Assembly (NCBI RefSeq): GCF_028993575.1
Contig: NZ_CP118615.1
Coordinates: forward strand, 3,162,001 to 3,226,000
Length of the DNA stretch: 64,000 nucleotides
DNA from: Micromonospora cathayae
GTDB taxonomy: Bacteria > Actinomycetota > Actinomycetes > Mycobacteriales > Micromonosporaceae
Direction of reading: 5' to 3'
Each line of letters begins with the position of its first letter. Position 1 is the first letter of the stretch. A program made the translations under genes and the position numbers. Below, in pieces: positions 24,806 to 35,518 of this stretch. The notes beneath the pieces were generated by a model. The model was not told the DNA's origin. It worked only from the letters and a program-made list of their open reading frames with translations, and made no database searches.

Positions 24806-25948
24806 ATGGAGCAGCATCTCTACGAGCCCGTCCACGAGGAGTTCCGCGACCTGTGCCGGGAGTTCCTGACCCGGGAGGCGGTGCCGCACCACGACCGCTG
24901 GGAGGCCGAGGGCATCGTCGACCGGGACGTCTGGCGGAAGGCGGGCGCGGCCGGGTTGCTCGGCACGGACGTCGACCCCGCGTACGGCGGCGGTGGTCAG
25001 CGGGACTTCCGGTTCAACGCGGTGCTGGCCGAGGAGGTCGTCGCCGCCGGCTGCTCCGGGCTCGGTTTCGGGCTGCACAACGACGTGGTCGCGCCGTACC
25101 TGACCGAGCTGACCACCGACGCGCAGCGCGCCCGCTGGCTGCCCGGGTTCTGCTCGGGTGACCTGGTCACCGCGATCGCGATGAGCGAACCCGGGGCCGG
25201 CTCCGACCTGGCCGGCATCCGCACCACCGCGGTCCGCGACGGCGACGGGTGGGTGCTGAACGGGCAGAAGACCTTCATCACCAACGGTGAGCAGGCCGAC
25301 CTGGTCGTGGTGGTCGCCAAGACCGCGCCGGAGCAGGGCGCGCACGGGGTCAGCCTGATCGCGGTGGAACGCGGCACACCCGGCTTCACCCGGGGCCGCC
25401 GGCTGGCCAAGGTGGGGCTGAAGGCCAACGACACCGCCGAGCTGTTCTTCGACGACTGCCGGGTGCCGGCGGAGAACCTGATCGGCACCGAGAACCACGG
25501 CTTCTACCACCTGATGGCGAACCTGCCCCGGGAGCGGCTCGGTATCGCCGTCGCCGCGGTCGCCGCCGCCGAACGGCTGCTCGCGGTCACCCTCGACTAC
25601 GCCCGGGAACGGCAGGCGTTCGGCCGCCCGATCGGCGCCTTCCAGCACAACCGGTTCCTGCTGGCCGAACTGGACACCGAGGTGACCATCGCCCGGACCT
25701 TCCTCAACCACTGCGTCACCGAGTTCAACGCCGGCCGGCTCACCGTGGTCGACGCCGCCAAGGCGAAGTGGTGGACGACCGAGCTGCAGAACCGGGTCGC
25801 CGACCGCTGCCTGCAACTGCACGGCGGGTACGGCTACATGCTCGAGTACCCGGTGGCGAAGGCGTGGCTGGACGGCCGGGTGCAGACCATCTACGGCGGC
25901 ACCACCGAGATCATGAAGGAGATCATCGGCCGGGGTCTCGACCTCTGA
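24806..25948 (+). CDS. Acyl-CoA dehydrogenase
   Basis: The 380-residue flavoprotein has the usual three-part fold. The N-terminal helical part contains FRDLCREFLTREAVPHHDRW. The beta domain has TAIAMSEPGAGSDLAGIRTT and GWVLNGQKTFITNG. The C-terminal domain has DYARERQAFGRPIGAFQHNR, LQLHGGYGYMLEYPVAKAWL and the end segment QTIYGGTTEIMKEII. A Glu in YGGTTEI is the usual catalytic base position region. It oxidises acyl-CoA to enoyl-CoA with FAD, donating electrons to ETF. Chain-length preference cannot be read. No beta-oxidation partners are nearby. Confidence 0.93.
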   Translation: MEQHLYEPVHEEFRDLCREFLTREAVPHHDRWEAEGIVDRDVWRKAGAAGLLGTDVDPAYGGGGQRDFRFNAVLAEEVVAAGCSGLGFGLHNDVVAPYLTELTTDAQRARWLPGFCSGDLVTAIAMSEPGAGSDLAGIRTTAVRDGDGWVLNGQKTFITNGEQADLVVVVAKTAPEQGAHGVSLIAVERGTPGFTRGRRLAKVGLKANDTAELFFDDCRVPAENLIGTENHGFYHLMANLPRERLGIAVAAVAAAERLLAVTLDYARERQAFGRPIGAFQHNRFLLAELDTEVTIARTFLNHCVTEFNAGRLTVVDAAKAKWWTTELQNRVADRCLQLHGGYGYMLEYPVAKAWLDGRVQTIYGGTTEIMKEIIGRGLDL

Positions 25949-26014
25949 CGGGAACCGGGCGGCGGCCCACGCACCGGGTACGCCAGGATGGGGGCCCCTG
26001 CCGAGGAGCCGCCG

Positions 26015-27313
26015 ATGACCACCGACCTCACCGCCCCCGCCGGCGTACGTCCCGACGTGGTGCCGATCCAGCGGCGTACCCTGCGCCTGCTCTTCGGCAC
26101 CCAGATCATCGGCGGGATCGGGCTGACCATCGGGATCTCGGTGGGGGCCCTGCTCGCCGAGCGGATCGCCGGGGCGGCGGTCGCCGGTCTGGCGCAGAGC
26201 GCGGCGGTGGTGGGCGGTGCGCTCCTCGCCGTACCGATCACCCGGATCATGTCCGGGTACGGCCGGCGGCCCGGCCTGGTGCTGGCGTACCTCGTCGGCG
26301 CGGTCGGTGGGGTCCTGGTGGTGACCGCCGCGACCGCCCGCTCGGTGCCGCTGCTCTTCCTCGGCATGCTGCTGTTCGGCGGCGGCTCGGCCGCGAACCT
26401 CCAGGCCCGGTACACCGCCGTGGACCTCGCCGAGCCGGCCCGGCGGGGTCGGCAGCTCTCGCTGATCGTCTGGGCCACCACGGTCGGCGCGGTGGCCGCG
26501 CCGAACTTCGCCGCCCTCGCCGACGCCACCACCAGCCGCTGGGGGCTGCCGACGCTGGCCGGGCCGTTCGCGTTCAGCGCGGTCGCGTTCGTCCTCGCCG
26601 CCGTGGTGATCTTCCTGTTGTTGCGTCCCGACCCGCTGCTCACCGCCCGCCGGCTGGCGGCGGCCGACGCGCCGGCCCCGGCCGGGCCGGCGGTCCGCCC
26701 CCGGGCCGCCGGCATGCGGGCCGCCTGGCGGACGGTACGGCACCGGCCGGCCGCCAGGCTCGGTATCGCCGCCGTCGCGGTGGGCCACCTGGTGATGGTC
26801 GCGGTGATGTCGATGACCCCGGTACGCCTCGGCGAGTACCACCACGACGCCGACGTGCTGCCGGTGGTGGGGGTGGTGCTGAGCCTGCACATCGCCGGCA
26901 TGTACGCCCTCGCGCCGGTGGTCGGCTGGCTCACCGACCGGCTCGGCCGGCGGCCGGTGATCCTGGGCGGGGCCGGGGTGCTGCTGGCCGCCTGCGCGGT
27001 GGCCGGCACCGCCGGGCACCGCACGGTGCCGCTCACGGTCGGGCTGGCCCTGCTCGGGCTGGGCTGGTCGGGCACCATGGTGGCCGGCTCCACGCTGCTG
27101 TCGGAGTCGGTCCCGGCGGCCGGACGTCCGGCGGTCCAGGGTTTCTCGGATCTGACCATGGGGTTGGCCGGCGCGGCGGCCGGCGCGGTCAGCGGATTCG
27201 TCATGCAGGTGGCCGGGTATCCGGTGCTCACTCTCCTCGCGGCGGTCGCGGTGGTCCCGCTGGTGGCGCTAGCGTTGCGTCCGGCGCCGGTACGCGCGCC
27301 GACGGAGGACTGA
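26015..27313 (+). CDS. Major facilitator superfamily transporter
   Basis: A GAGGAG ribosome site six bases before the ATG at 26015 fixes the start. The 432-residue protein has about 12 membrane helices in two halves around a central polar loop (TARRLAAADAPAPAGPA). MFS loop motifs are seen after helix 2 (RIMSGYGRRPGLVLAYLVGA) and in the second half (GWLTDRLGRRPVILGGAGVL). This resembles DHA-type drug or metabolite exporters. The substrate is not inferable from sequence. No regulator gene is adjacent. Confidence 0.85.
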   Translation: MTTDLTAPAGVRPDVVPIQRRTLRLLFGTQIIGGIGLTIGISVGALLAERIAGAAVAGLAQSAAVVGGALLAVPITRIMSGYGRRPGLVLAYLVGAVGGVLVVTAATARSVPLLFLGMLLFGGGSAANLQARYTAVDLAEPARRGRQLSLIVWATTVGAVAAPNFAALADATTSRWGLPTLAGPFAFSAVAFVLAAVVIFLLLRPDPLLTARRLAAADAPAPAGPAVRPRAAGMRAAWRTVRHRPAARLGIAAVAVGHLVMVAVMSMTPVRLGEYHHDADVLPVVGVVLSLHIAGMYALAPVVGWLTDRLGRRPVILGGAGVLLAACAVAGTAGHRTVPLTVGLALLGLGWSGTMVAGSTLLSESVPAAGRPAVQGFSDLTMGLAGAAAGAVSGFVMQVAGYPVLTLLAAVAVVPLVALALRPAPVRAPTED

Positions 27314-27332
27314 CGGTGGAGACCGGGGGTAC

Positions 27333-27536
27333 GTGGTGCGGCTGACCGACTTCTGGAGCCGGCTGGAGGAGGCCTTCGGGCCCGGTTACGCCGCCAGCAT
27401 CGCCCGGGACCAGGTCCTGTCCCAACTCGGTGGCCGGACCATCGAGCAGGCGTTCGCCTCGGGTGAGCAGACCCACGTGGTGTGGCGGGCGGTGTGCGCC
27501 GCGTATCCGGACCGGGTGCCCGCGCGACTGCGCTGA
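27333..27536 (+). CDS. DUF3046 protein
   Basis: The 67-residue protein (VRLTDFWSRLEEAFGPGYA, ASIARDQVLSQLGGRTIEQA, then HVVWRAVCAAYPDRVPARL) matches the small actinobacterial family DUF3046. It is typically encoded directly upstream of recA, as here (182 bp before the recA ATG). Its function is unknown. The fixed linkage to recA suggests a link with recombination, although it ends before the recA promoter elements and so need not be co-transcribed. GTG start. Confidence 0.9.
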   Translation: MVRLTDFWSRLEEAFGPGYAASIARDQVLSQLGGRTIEQAFASGEQTHVVWRAVCAAYPDRVPARLR

Positions 27537-27573
27537 CCAGGCGTTTCACCGTTCCGGTGTGTCGCTGCTCGTC

Positions 27574-27589
27574 TCGTACACCTGTTCGG
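27574..27589 (+). promoter_or_regulatory. LexA (SOS) box of recA
   Basis: TCGTACACCTGTTCGG matches the actinobacterial SOS-box core GAAC-N4-GTTC with one change (GTAC-ACCT-GTTC). It precedes a TATTGT -10-like hexamer at 27591-27596. lexA itself lies in this window. Confidence 0.8.
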
Positions 27590-27592
27590 CTA

Positions 27593-27619
27593 TTGTCCAC
27601 AGCGGGGTGCTTGTCCACA
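27593..27619 (+). promoter_or_regulatory. Two perfect DnaA-type boxes in the recA promoter region
   Basis: TTGTCCACA occurs at 27593-27601 and again at 27611-27619 in the same orientation, 18 bp apart. This is the preferred DnaA box of high-GC actinobacteria. The pair lies between the LexA box and the second promoter. Confidence 0.65.
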
Positions 27620-27643
27620 GGTCACGGCCGGTCGGCTGGTTTT

Positions 27644-27666
27644 CTGTCGGACCCAGCGCCTAGCGT
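27644..27666 (+). promoter_or_regulatory. PafBC-type (RecA-NDp) damage promoter of recA
   Basis: CTGTCGGAC, then exactly eight bases, then TAGCGT fits the mycobacterial LexA-independent DNA-damage promoter (TTGTCRGTG-N8-TANNNT). Transcription would begin near 27673, giving a leader of about 45 bases before the recA ATG. Confidence 0.75.
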
Positions 27667-27717
27667 GTCCGCGTGACGAGAAGCTCAGGAAAGACGCCGG
27701 CGAAGGCAGGGGTAACG

Positions 27718-28764
<1,047 letters not shown>

Positions 28765-28772
28765 TCTGCCGG

Positions 28773-29507
28773 ATGGCCGGACGACGGGCCCGTTCGGGGC
28801 GGGGCTGGGACGCCGCGCCGTCCCGGACGGGTGACACCCCTTCCCGTCCCCGCCGGGGGCGACGCGACCGGGCCGACCAGCCCGGCCCGGCGACCTCGGC
28901 CGGGGGCGACCCGAACTACAGGGACAACCCGGACGCCGGGGACGACACCGACACCGGGTCGACTCCGCCGCGCAGCGAGGCGGAGCTGGCCCGGGAGATC
29001 TGCCTGCGGCAGCTCGCGGTCCGGCCCCGGACCCGGGCGGAGCTGGCCGGGGCGCTGGCCCGCCGGGGCGTCTCGCCGGAGGTCTCCGCCGAGGTGCTCG
29101 ACCGGTACGACGAGGTCGGCATCATCGACGACGCCGCCTTCGCCCGGGCCTGGGTCAGCAGCCGGCACGCCGGTCGCGGGCTGGCCCGTCGGGCGCTCGC
29201 CAACGAGCTGCGCCAGCGCGGGGTGGACGGCGAGGTCGCCAGCGCGGCGCTCGGGGAGCTGGACGAGGACACCGAGGAGGAGACGGCCCGTGCGCTGGTG
29301 CAGCGCAAGCTGCGGTCGGCGCGGGGCGAGCCGGATGCGGTGTTCCGGCGGATGGTCGGCATGCTCGCCCGCAAGGGGTACCCGCCCGGTCTGGCGATCC
29401 GGGCGGTCAAGGACGCGTTGGCCGCGCAGAGCGCCGAGGCGGCCGAGTTCGCCGATCAGGTCGACGTCGACGCCCTGGCCGACGCCGAGGGCGAGTTCGA
29501 ACGGTAG
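28773..29507 (+). CDS. recX: RecA modulator RecX with N-terminal extension
   Basis: The 244-residue product carries a basic, low-complexity N-terminal extension of about 65 residues (RGRRDRADQPGPATSAGG). Three RecX three-helix repeats follow, starting at EAELAREICLRQLAVRPRTR, then RYDEVGIIDDAAFARAWVSS and KLRSARGEPDAVFRRMVGML. RecX binds RecA filaments and dampens their activity. The 8-base gap after recA implies one transcript, so recX shares recA's SOS and PafBC control. The extension exceeds the typical 150-180 residue protein. Confidence 0.93.
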   Translation: MAGRRARSGRGWDAAPSRTGDTPSRPRRGRRDRADQPGPATSAGGDPNYRDNPDAGDDTDTGSTPPRSEAELAREICLRQLAVRPRTRAELAGALARRGVSPEVSAEVLDRYDEVGIIDDAAFARAWVSSRHAGRGLARRALANELRQRGVDGEVASAALGELDEDTEEETARALVQRKLRSARGEPDAVFRRMVGMLARKGYPPGLAIRAVKDALAAQSAEAAEFADQVDVDALADAEGEFER

Positions 29508-29985
29508 TGGGCCAACCCGGCGGCCAAACGCGCGATTTGATGCCCGAAGTCCCAATTTCAGTACGCGTCGGGTGACGGTACGAATGCCCTCTGTCGGTCT
29601 GATGTGATCATGAGTCCTTGACCGGAGGGCCTTCCGAGACCTAGCCTCGCCTTACAGGCTCACATTGCCCGACCAGCGCAGGCTAAGCGCACAACATAGA
29701 TCGCGTAACAGAACAGCATCACTTTGGCCGGTCCGCCGGCCTTACCGTCAGCGGCGGGCCGGCCGGTCCGCCGCCGACGAGACAACTGCACCCGGCCGTC
29801 GGCGGTGACCAATGGGGGTCATCGCCGACGGAAAGCTACCCATGGCCAGTCGCTCCGGTCGGGCGTCTCGTAGCCGCAGGGGTGCGTGCCCACCGGCATG
29901 CCATCGCTGCGGCGTTGACGGTTCCAGGGGAGGCGGCCATGACGGGGCGGCAGAGGATCAGCAGTGGTCCGCACGGGGTGCCGGC
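29508..29985. other. recX-rny intergenic region and rny leader
   Basis: No gene is seen in these 478 bases. They hold a plausible sigma-70 promoter (TTGACC 29618-29623, 18-bp spacer, TAGCCT 29642-29647), repeated GGCCGGTCCGCCG blocks near 29725-29775, and a long hairpin at 29796-29831. A leader of roughly 330 bases for rny is implied. Confidence 0.55.
29796..29831 (+). promoter_or_regulatory. 15-bp hairpin in the rny leader
   Basis: CCGTCGGCGGTGACC (29796-29810) pairs with GGTCATCGCCGACGG (29817-29831) around the loop AATGGG. One G-U wobble is the only irregularity. No T-tract follows, so a terminator is less likely than an RNA structure. Confidence 0.6.
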
Positions 29986-31752
<1,767 letters not shown>

Positions 31753-31754
31753 CC

Positions 31755-31817
31755 CCCGGGTACGACGCGCACAGGTCTCCCGGTACGACGCGCACGGGCC
31801 TCCCGGGTACGACGCGG
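31755..31817. repeat. ~24-bp x3 tandem repeat after the rny stop codon
   Basis: Three imperfect units starting CCCGG(G)TACGACGCG lie immediately downstream of the rny TGA and run up to the terminator hairpin. The first two continue with CAC and a variable linker. Confidence 0.75.
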
Positions 31818-31818
31818 A

Positions 31819-31848
31819 AAGGGCCGGCCCCACCGGGGGCCGGCCCTT
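31819..31848. terminator. Bidirectional terminator between rny and gluD
   Basis: AAGGGCCGGCCCC and GGGGCCGGCCCTT form a perfect 13-bp stem with the loop ACCG between two convergent genes. No strong T-run is present, as is usual for high-GC actinobacteria. Confidence 0.85.
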
Positions 31849-31868
31849 CGCGGTTGTGCGGGGCGCCG

Positions 31869-32834
31869 TCAGGTGGCGGTACCGGTGACCGCCTCGGTCT
31901 CCAGCGCGGTGCCCTTGGCCCCGGTGGTGGGGGCGGTGCTGCGCCGGCCCTGGGAGAGCCGGCGCTGGAGGTACTGGGCCAGCTTCGACAGCGAGTAGTT
32001 GACCGCGACGAACATGACGCCGATCACCACGTAGACCTGGATCGGGTTGTCCAGCACACCGATGATCTGCTTGCCGATGCTGAGGGTCTCCTGGTAGCTG
32101 ATGATGAAGCCGAGCGAGGTGTCCTTGAGCACCACCACGAGCTGGCTGATCAGCGCCGGCAGCATGATCCGGAAGGCCTGGGGGAGCAGGATCATCCAGG
32201 TGGTCTGGAACGGCGACAGCCCGATCGCGGCGGCGGCCTCGCGCTGCCCGCCGGGCAGCCCCTCCATGCCGGAGCGGAGGATCTCGCCGATCACCACCGA
32301 GTTGTAGATGGTCAGGCCGATGACCAGGTACCAGAGCGTCTCCATGCTGATGCCGAACTCGGGGAAGCCACGGGCCACGAAGAAGATCGTGATGACCACG
32401 GGCAGGCCCCGGAAGACCTCGACGCAGATCCGGGTGACCACGGACAGCACCGCGCTCAGCCCGCGCAGCAGGTACGCCACCGGGGTGGCGGAGCCGGTGA
32501 ACCGCCGCTGGACCAGGCTCTTGAGCTGGATCCGCAGTAGCGCCAGGAGGGTGCCGACGACCAGCGAGGCGATGATCGCGAGCACCGCCGCGATCAGCGT
32601 GTTCTTCAGGCCGACGCCGATCCGTTCCCAGACCTGGCTGAAGTTCTCGTTGGACGGGTCGATCAGCGGACCCCAGAGTTCCATCGAGAACTGCCCGGCC
32701 TCGTCCAGCGGCCGGTAGACCAGGAAGTACGCCCCGACCAGCACCAGGGCGGTGGCGACGATGCTGCTGATCAGCGTGATGCGACGCTGCCGGGGGCCGG
32801 GGACGTCGTAGAGGACGCTGGTGGGCTGGCTCAC
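31869..32834 (-). CDS. gluD: Glutamate-type ABC transporter permease GluD
   Basis: The 321-residue inner-membrane permease has the HisM/GlnP-type fold. The N-terminal helix is ITLISSIVATALVLVGAYFL. Later regions include FRGLPVVITIFFVARGFPEF and the EAA loop, read as GGQREAAAAIGLSPFQTTWM, ending ILLPQAFRIMLPALISQLVV. A C-terminal hydrophilic tail of about 40 residues is longer than usual. GTG start overlaps the gluC stop by four bases. It pairs with GluC to import glutamate or a related polar amino acid, driven by GluA. Confidence 0.9.
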   Translation of the reverse strand: MSQPTSVLYDVPGPRQRRITLISSIVATALVLVGAYFLVYRPLDEAGQFSMELWGPLIDPSNENFSQVWERIGVGLKNTLIAAVLAIIASLVVGTLLALLRIQLKSLVQRRFTGSATPVAYLLRGLSAVLSVVTRICVEVFRGLPVVITIFFVARGFPEFGISMETLWYLVIGLTIYNSVVIGEILRSGMEGLPGGQREAAAAIGLSPFQTTWMILLPQAFRIMLPALISQLVVVLKDTSLGFIISYQETLSIGKQIIGVLDNPIQVYVVIGVMFVAVNYSLSKLAQYLQRRLSQGRRSTAPTTGAKGTALETEAVTGTAT

Positions 32835-33538
32835 CGGGCCACCGCCTGTCGCTTCTCGATCCGGTCCAGCAGGGCACCGAGCGGAACGGTCATGATCAGG
32901 TATCCGATCGAGATGCCGATGGCGACCGGGATGAACGCGTACCCCTCGGCCGAGGTGAGCTGGTCGGCGGTCTGCGACAGGTCGCCGATGACGCCGAAGA
33001 AACCGATCAGGGCCGAGTTCTTGATCATGGCGATGATCACCGAACCGAGCGGCACCACGGACGCCTTCCAGGACTGCGGCAGCACCACGTACCGCAGGTT
33101 CTGGCCGAAGGTGAGGCCGAGCGACCGGGCGGCCTCGGCCTGGCCGGGCGGGACCGCGTTGACGCCCGAGCGGAGCGCCTCGCAGACGAACGCGGCGGTG
33201 TAGAGCACCAGGGCGATCAGCGCGAAGCGGAAGTACGGCAGGTCGGTGCCGAGCCGGCTGAACACCGAGTCGAGCACCGGGATGCGCAGGAAGTCGGCGT
33301 TCGAGCCGAGCGCCGGCAGGCCGAAGGCGGCGAAGAACATCACCACGGTCAACGGCATGTTGCGGAAGAGGTTCACGTACCCGGTGCCGACCGCGCGCAG
33401 CGGCGGCACCGGGGAGATCCGCAGCACCGCCACGAGGGCGCCCAGGATCAGGGCGCCGATCGCGGCGAGGATGCAGATCTGGAGGGTGAGCCAGAAGCCA
33501 CCCGCGAAAACGTCGAACCGGTCGATGAGCACACTCAC
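32831..33538 (-). CDS. gluC: Glutamate-type ABC transporter permease GluC
   Basis: The 235-residue permease begins near FAGGFWLTLQICILAAIGAL. It has the EAA loop PPGQAEAARSLGLTFGQNLR, followed by YVVLPQSWKASVVPLGSVII, and the helix GYAFIPVAIGISIGYLIMTV. About five membrane spans are expected. It is the partner of GluD, with translational coupling through the GTGA junction. It lies 39 bases downstream of gluB. Order gluA-B-C-D is that of Corynebacterium and Streptomyces, supporting the names. Confidence 0.9.
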   Translation of the reverse strand: MSVLIDRFDVFAGGFWLTLQICILAAIGALILGALVAVLRISPVPPLRAVGTGYVNLFRNMPLTVVMFFAAFGLPALGSNADFLRIPVLDSVFSRLGTDLPYFRFALIALVLYTAAFVCEALRSGVNAVPPGQAEAARSLGLTFGQNLRYVVLPQSWKASVVPLGSVIIAMIKNSALIGFFGVIGDLSQTADQLTSAEGYAFIPVAIGISIGYLIMTVPLGALLDRIEKRQAVAR

Positions 33539-33577
33539 GGGTCGGTCGTCCTTCCCACCCTCCAGATCCGGCCGGGA

Positions 33578-34456
33578 TCAGTAGCGGTTGATCGCCGGGG
33601 CGTCACCCAGTTCGGCACCGAACTTGCCGGCGGTGTCGTCCCAGGCCTTCTTCCAGCTGCCGTCGGAGAACGCCTTCTCCAGCGTGTCGTTGACGAAGTT
33701 GCGGAAGTCGGTGTCCTCCTTCTTCACCCCGATGCCGTACGGCTCCTTGGTGAAGTTCTCGCCGGCGAGCTTGAAGGATGCCTCGTCCTTGGCGATGTAG
33801 CCGAGCAGGATGACGTTGTCGGTGGTCACCGCGTCCACCTGGCCGCCCTTGAGGGCGTCCCGGCACTTGTCGTACGTGTCGAAGAGGACGAGCTGGCTGG
33901 CGGCGTCCTTGACGTACTTCTTGATCTCCTCGGCCGGGGTGGAGCCGACGGCCGAGCAGACCTTCTTGGTGCCGTCCTTGAAGGAGTCCGGCCCGGTGAT
34001 GCTGCTGTCGTCCTTGCGGACCAGGATGTTCTGCCCGGCCTCGTAGTACGGGCCGGCGAAGGCGATCCGCTCCTTGCGCTTGTCGTTGATCGTGTAGGTC
34101 GCCGCGACCAGGTCGACGGTGCCGTTGACGATCACGTCCTCGCGGACCTTCGAGGGGGTCTCCACCCACTCGATCTTGTCCTCGGGGATGCCCAGCTCCT
34201 TGACGATGAGCTTCGCGATCTCCACGTCGAAGCCCTCCGGAGCGTCGGAGAGGCCCTTCTGGCCGAAGCCCGGCTGGTCGAACTTGGTGCCGATCTTGAT
34301 GGACTGCGCCTTGTTCAGCTTCTCCATGGTGCTGCCGGCGGCGAAGGACTTGCTGCCGGCACCGGTGCCCTCCTCGGCCTCGTCGCCGCCACAGGCGGTC
34401 ACACCGAGGGCCAGGGTGGCCGCTGCGGCCAGCGCCACTACGCGCGAGATACGCAT
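33578..34456 (-). CDS. gluB: Glutamate-binding lipoprotein GluB
   Basis: A strong AAGGAGAG ribosome site precedes the ATG at 34456. The 292-residue product has a lipoprotein signal peptide with lipobox VTAC (Cys22). The bacterial solute-binding family 3 fold follows: KIGTKFDQPGFGQKG, PEGFDVEIAKLIVKELGIPE, WVETPSKVREDVIVNGTVDL and AFAGPYYEAGQNILVRKDDS. Two further cysteines (KKVCSAVG and YDKCRDAL) are placed to form a disulfide seen in related binding proteins. It captures glutamate-like amino acids outside the membrane for GluCD. Confidence 0.92.
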   Translation of the reverse strand: MRISRVVALAAAATLALGVTACGGDEAEEGTGAGSKSFAAGSTMEKLNKAQSIKIGTKFDQPGFGQKGLSDAPEGFDVEIAKLIVKELGIPEDKIEWVETPSKVREDVIVNGTVDLVAATYTINDKRKERIAFAGPYYEAGQNILVRKDDSSITGPDSFKDGTKKVCSAVGSTPAEEIKKYVKDAASQLVLFDTYDKCRDALKGGQVDAVTTDNVILLGYIAKDEASFKLAGENFTKEPYGIGVKKEDTDFRNFVNDTLEKAFSDGSWKKAWDDTAGKFGAELGDAPAINRY

Positions 34457-34524
34457 GCTCTTCTCTCCTTCTTCGACTTCGACGGCGGAGCCCGCCGGGG
34501 TGACGTGCTCCTCGGGCGGAACGC

Positions 34525-35271
34525 CTAGTGCGTGAGGATCTTGGAGAGGAAGTCCCGGGCCCGCTCGCTGCGCGGGTTCGCGAAGAACTCCTCCGGGGCG
34601 GCGTCCTCGACGAGTTGCCCGTCCGCCATGAAGATGACCCGGTTGGCGGCGTGCCGGGCGAAGCCCATCTCGTGGGTCACCACGACCATGGTCATGCCGT
34701 CGCGGGCCAGCGAGGTCATCACGTCCAGCACCTCGCCGACCATCTCCGGGTCCAGCGCGCTGGTCGGCTCGTCGAAGAGCATCGCCTTGGGCTGCATGGC
34801 CAGCGCGCGGGCGATCGCCGCCCGCTGCTGCTGGCCGCCGGAGAGCTGGGCGGGGAACTTGTCCGCCTGGTTGGCGATGCCGACCCGGTCGAGCAGCGCC
34901 AGGCCGCGCTCCCGGGCGGCGGCCGGCTTCTCCTTGCGGACCTTGATCGGCCCGAGGGTGACGTTCTCCAGGATCGTCTTGTGCGCGAAGAGGTTGAACG
35001 ACTGGAAGACCATGCCGACCTCGCTGCGCAGCTTCGCCAACGCCTTCCCCTCGGCCGGCAGCGGCTGCCCGTCGAAGGTGATCGTGCCGGAGTTGATCGG
35101 CTCCAGCCGGTTGATCGTGCGGCACAGCGTCGACTTGCCGGAGCCGGACGGGCCGATCACCACGACCACCTCACCCCGGCCGACCGAGAGCGAGACGTCG
35201 TCCAGCACGTGCAGCGGCCCGAACCACTTGTTGACCGCTTCGAGCACGATGAGCGGTTCGCCCGTCGTCAC
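34525..35271 (-). CDS. gluA: Glutamate-type ABC transporter ATPase GluA
   Basis: The 248-residue ATPase has Walker [13 protein letters not shown], a Q-loop at [14 protein letters not shown], the signature [15 protein letters not shown], Walker [16 protein letters not shown] and the switch His in [13 protein letters not shown]. It powers the GluCD permease. The GTG start at 35271 is the first in frame that preserves the N-terminal strand. gluA is first in the operon. A candidate promoter on the minus strand is TTGCGT (35414-35419) with TAAAGT (35389-35394), with repeats between it and the gene. Confidence 0.93.
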   Translation of the reverse strand: MTTGEPLIVLEAVNKWFGPLHVLDDVSLSVGRGEVVVVIGPSGSGKSTLCRTINRLEPINSGTITFDGQPLPAEGKALAKLRSEVGMVFQSFNLFAHKTILENVTLGPIKVRKEKPAAARERGLALLDRVGIANQADKFPAQLSGGQQQRAAIARALAMQPKAMLFDEPTSALDPEMVGEVLDVMTSLARDGMTMVVVTHEMGFARHAANRVIFMADGQLVEDAAPEEFFANPRSERARDFLSKILTH

Positions 35272-35306
35272 CGTCGTCCACCGTCCCTCGTCGTTGTCGG
35301 CTTGGG

Positions 35307-35385
35307 CGGAGGTCGGCCGACCCCCGGGTCTGACGGAGGTCGGAGGACCCCCGGTCTGGGCGGAGGTCGGACGACCCCCGGTGGG
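35307..35385. repeat. ~27-bp x3 tandem repeat in the gluA leader
   Basis: Three imperfect units containing CGGAGGTCGG followed by a variable base pair and GACCCCCGG(T/G) lie between the candidate gluA promoter and its start codon. They would be transcribed in the leader. Confidence 0.75.
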
Positions 35386-35518
35386 GCAACTTTAGGCGGG
35401 CCGGCGTGGCGGAACGCAATCTGGCGGGTCACGGAGCGGTAACACCGGCGGCTATCGTCGCCAACAGTCCGATATCTGGCACCAGGTCGGTGGGACGGGC
35501 GAAAGGGAGGCGGGTCCG

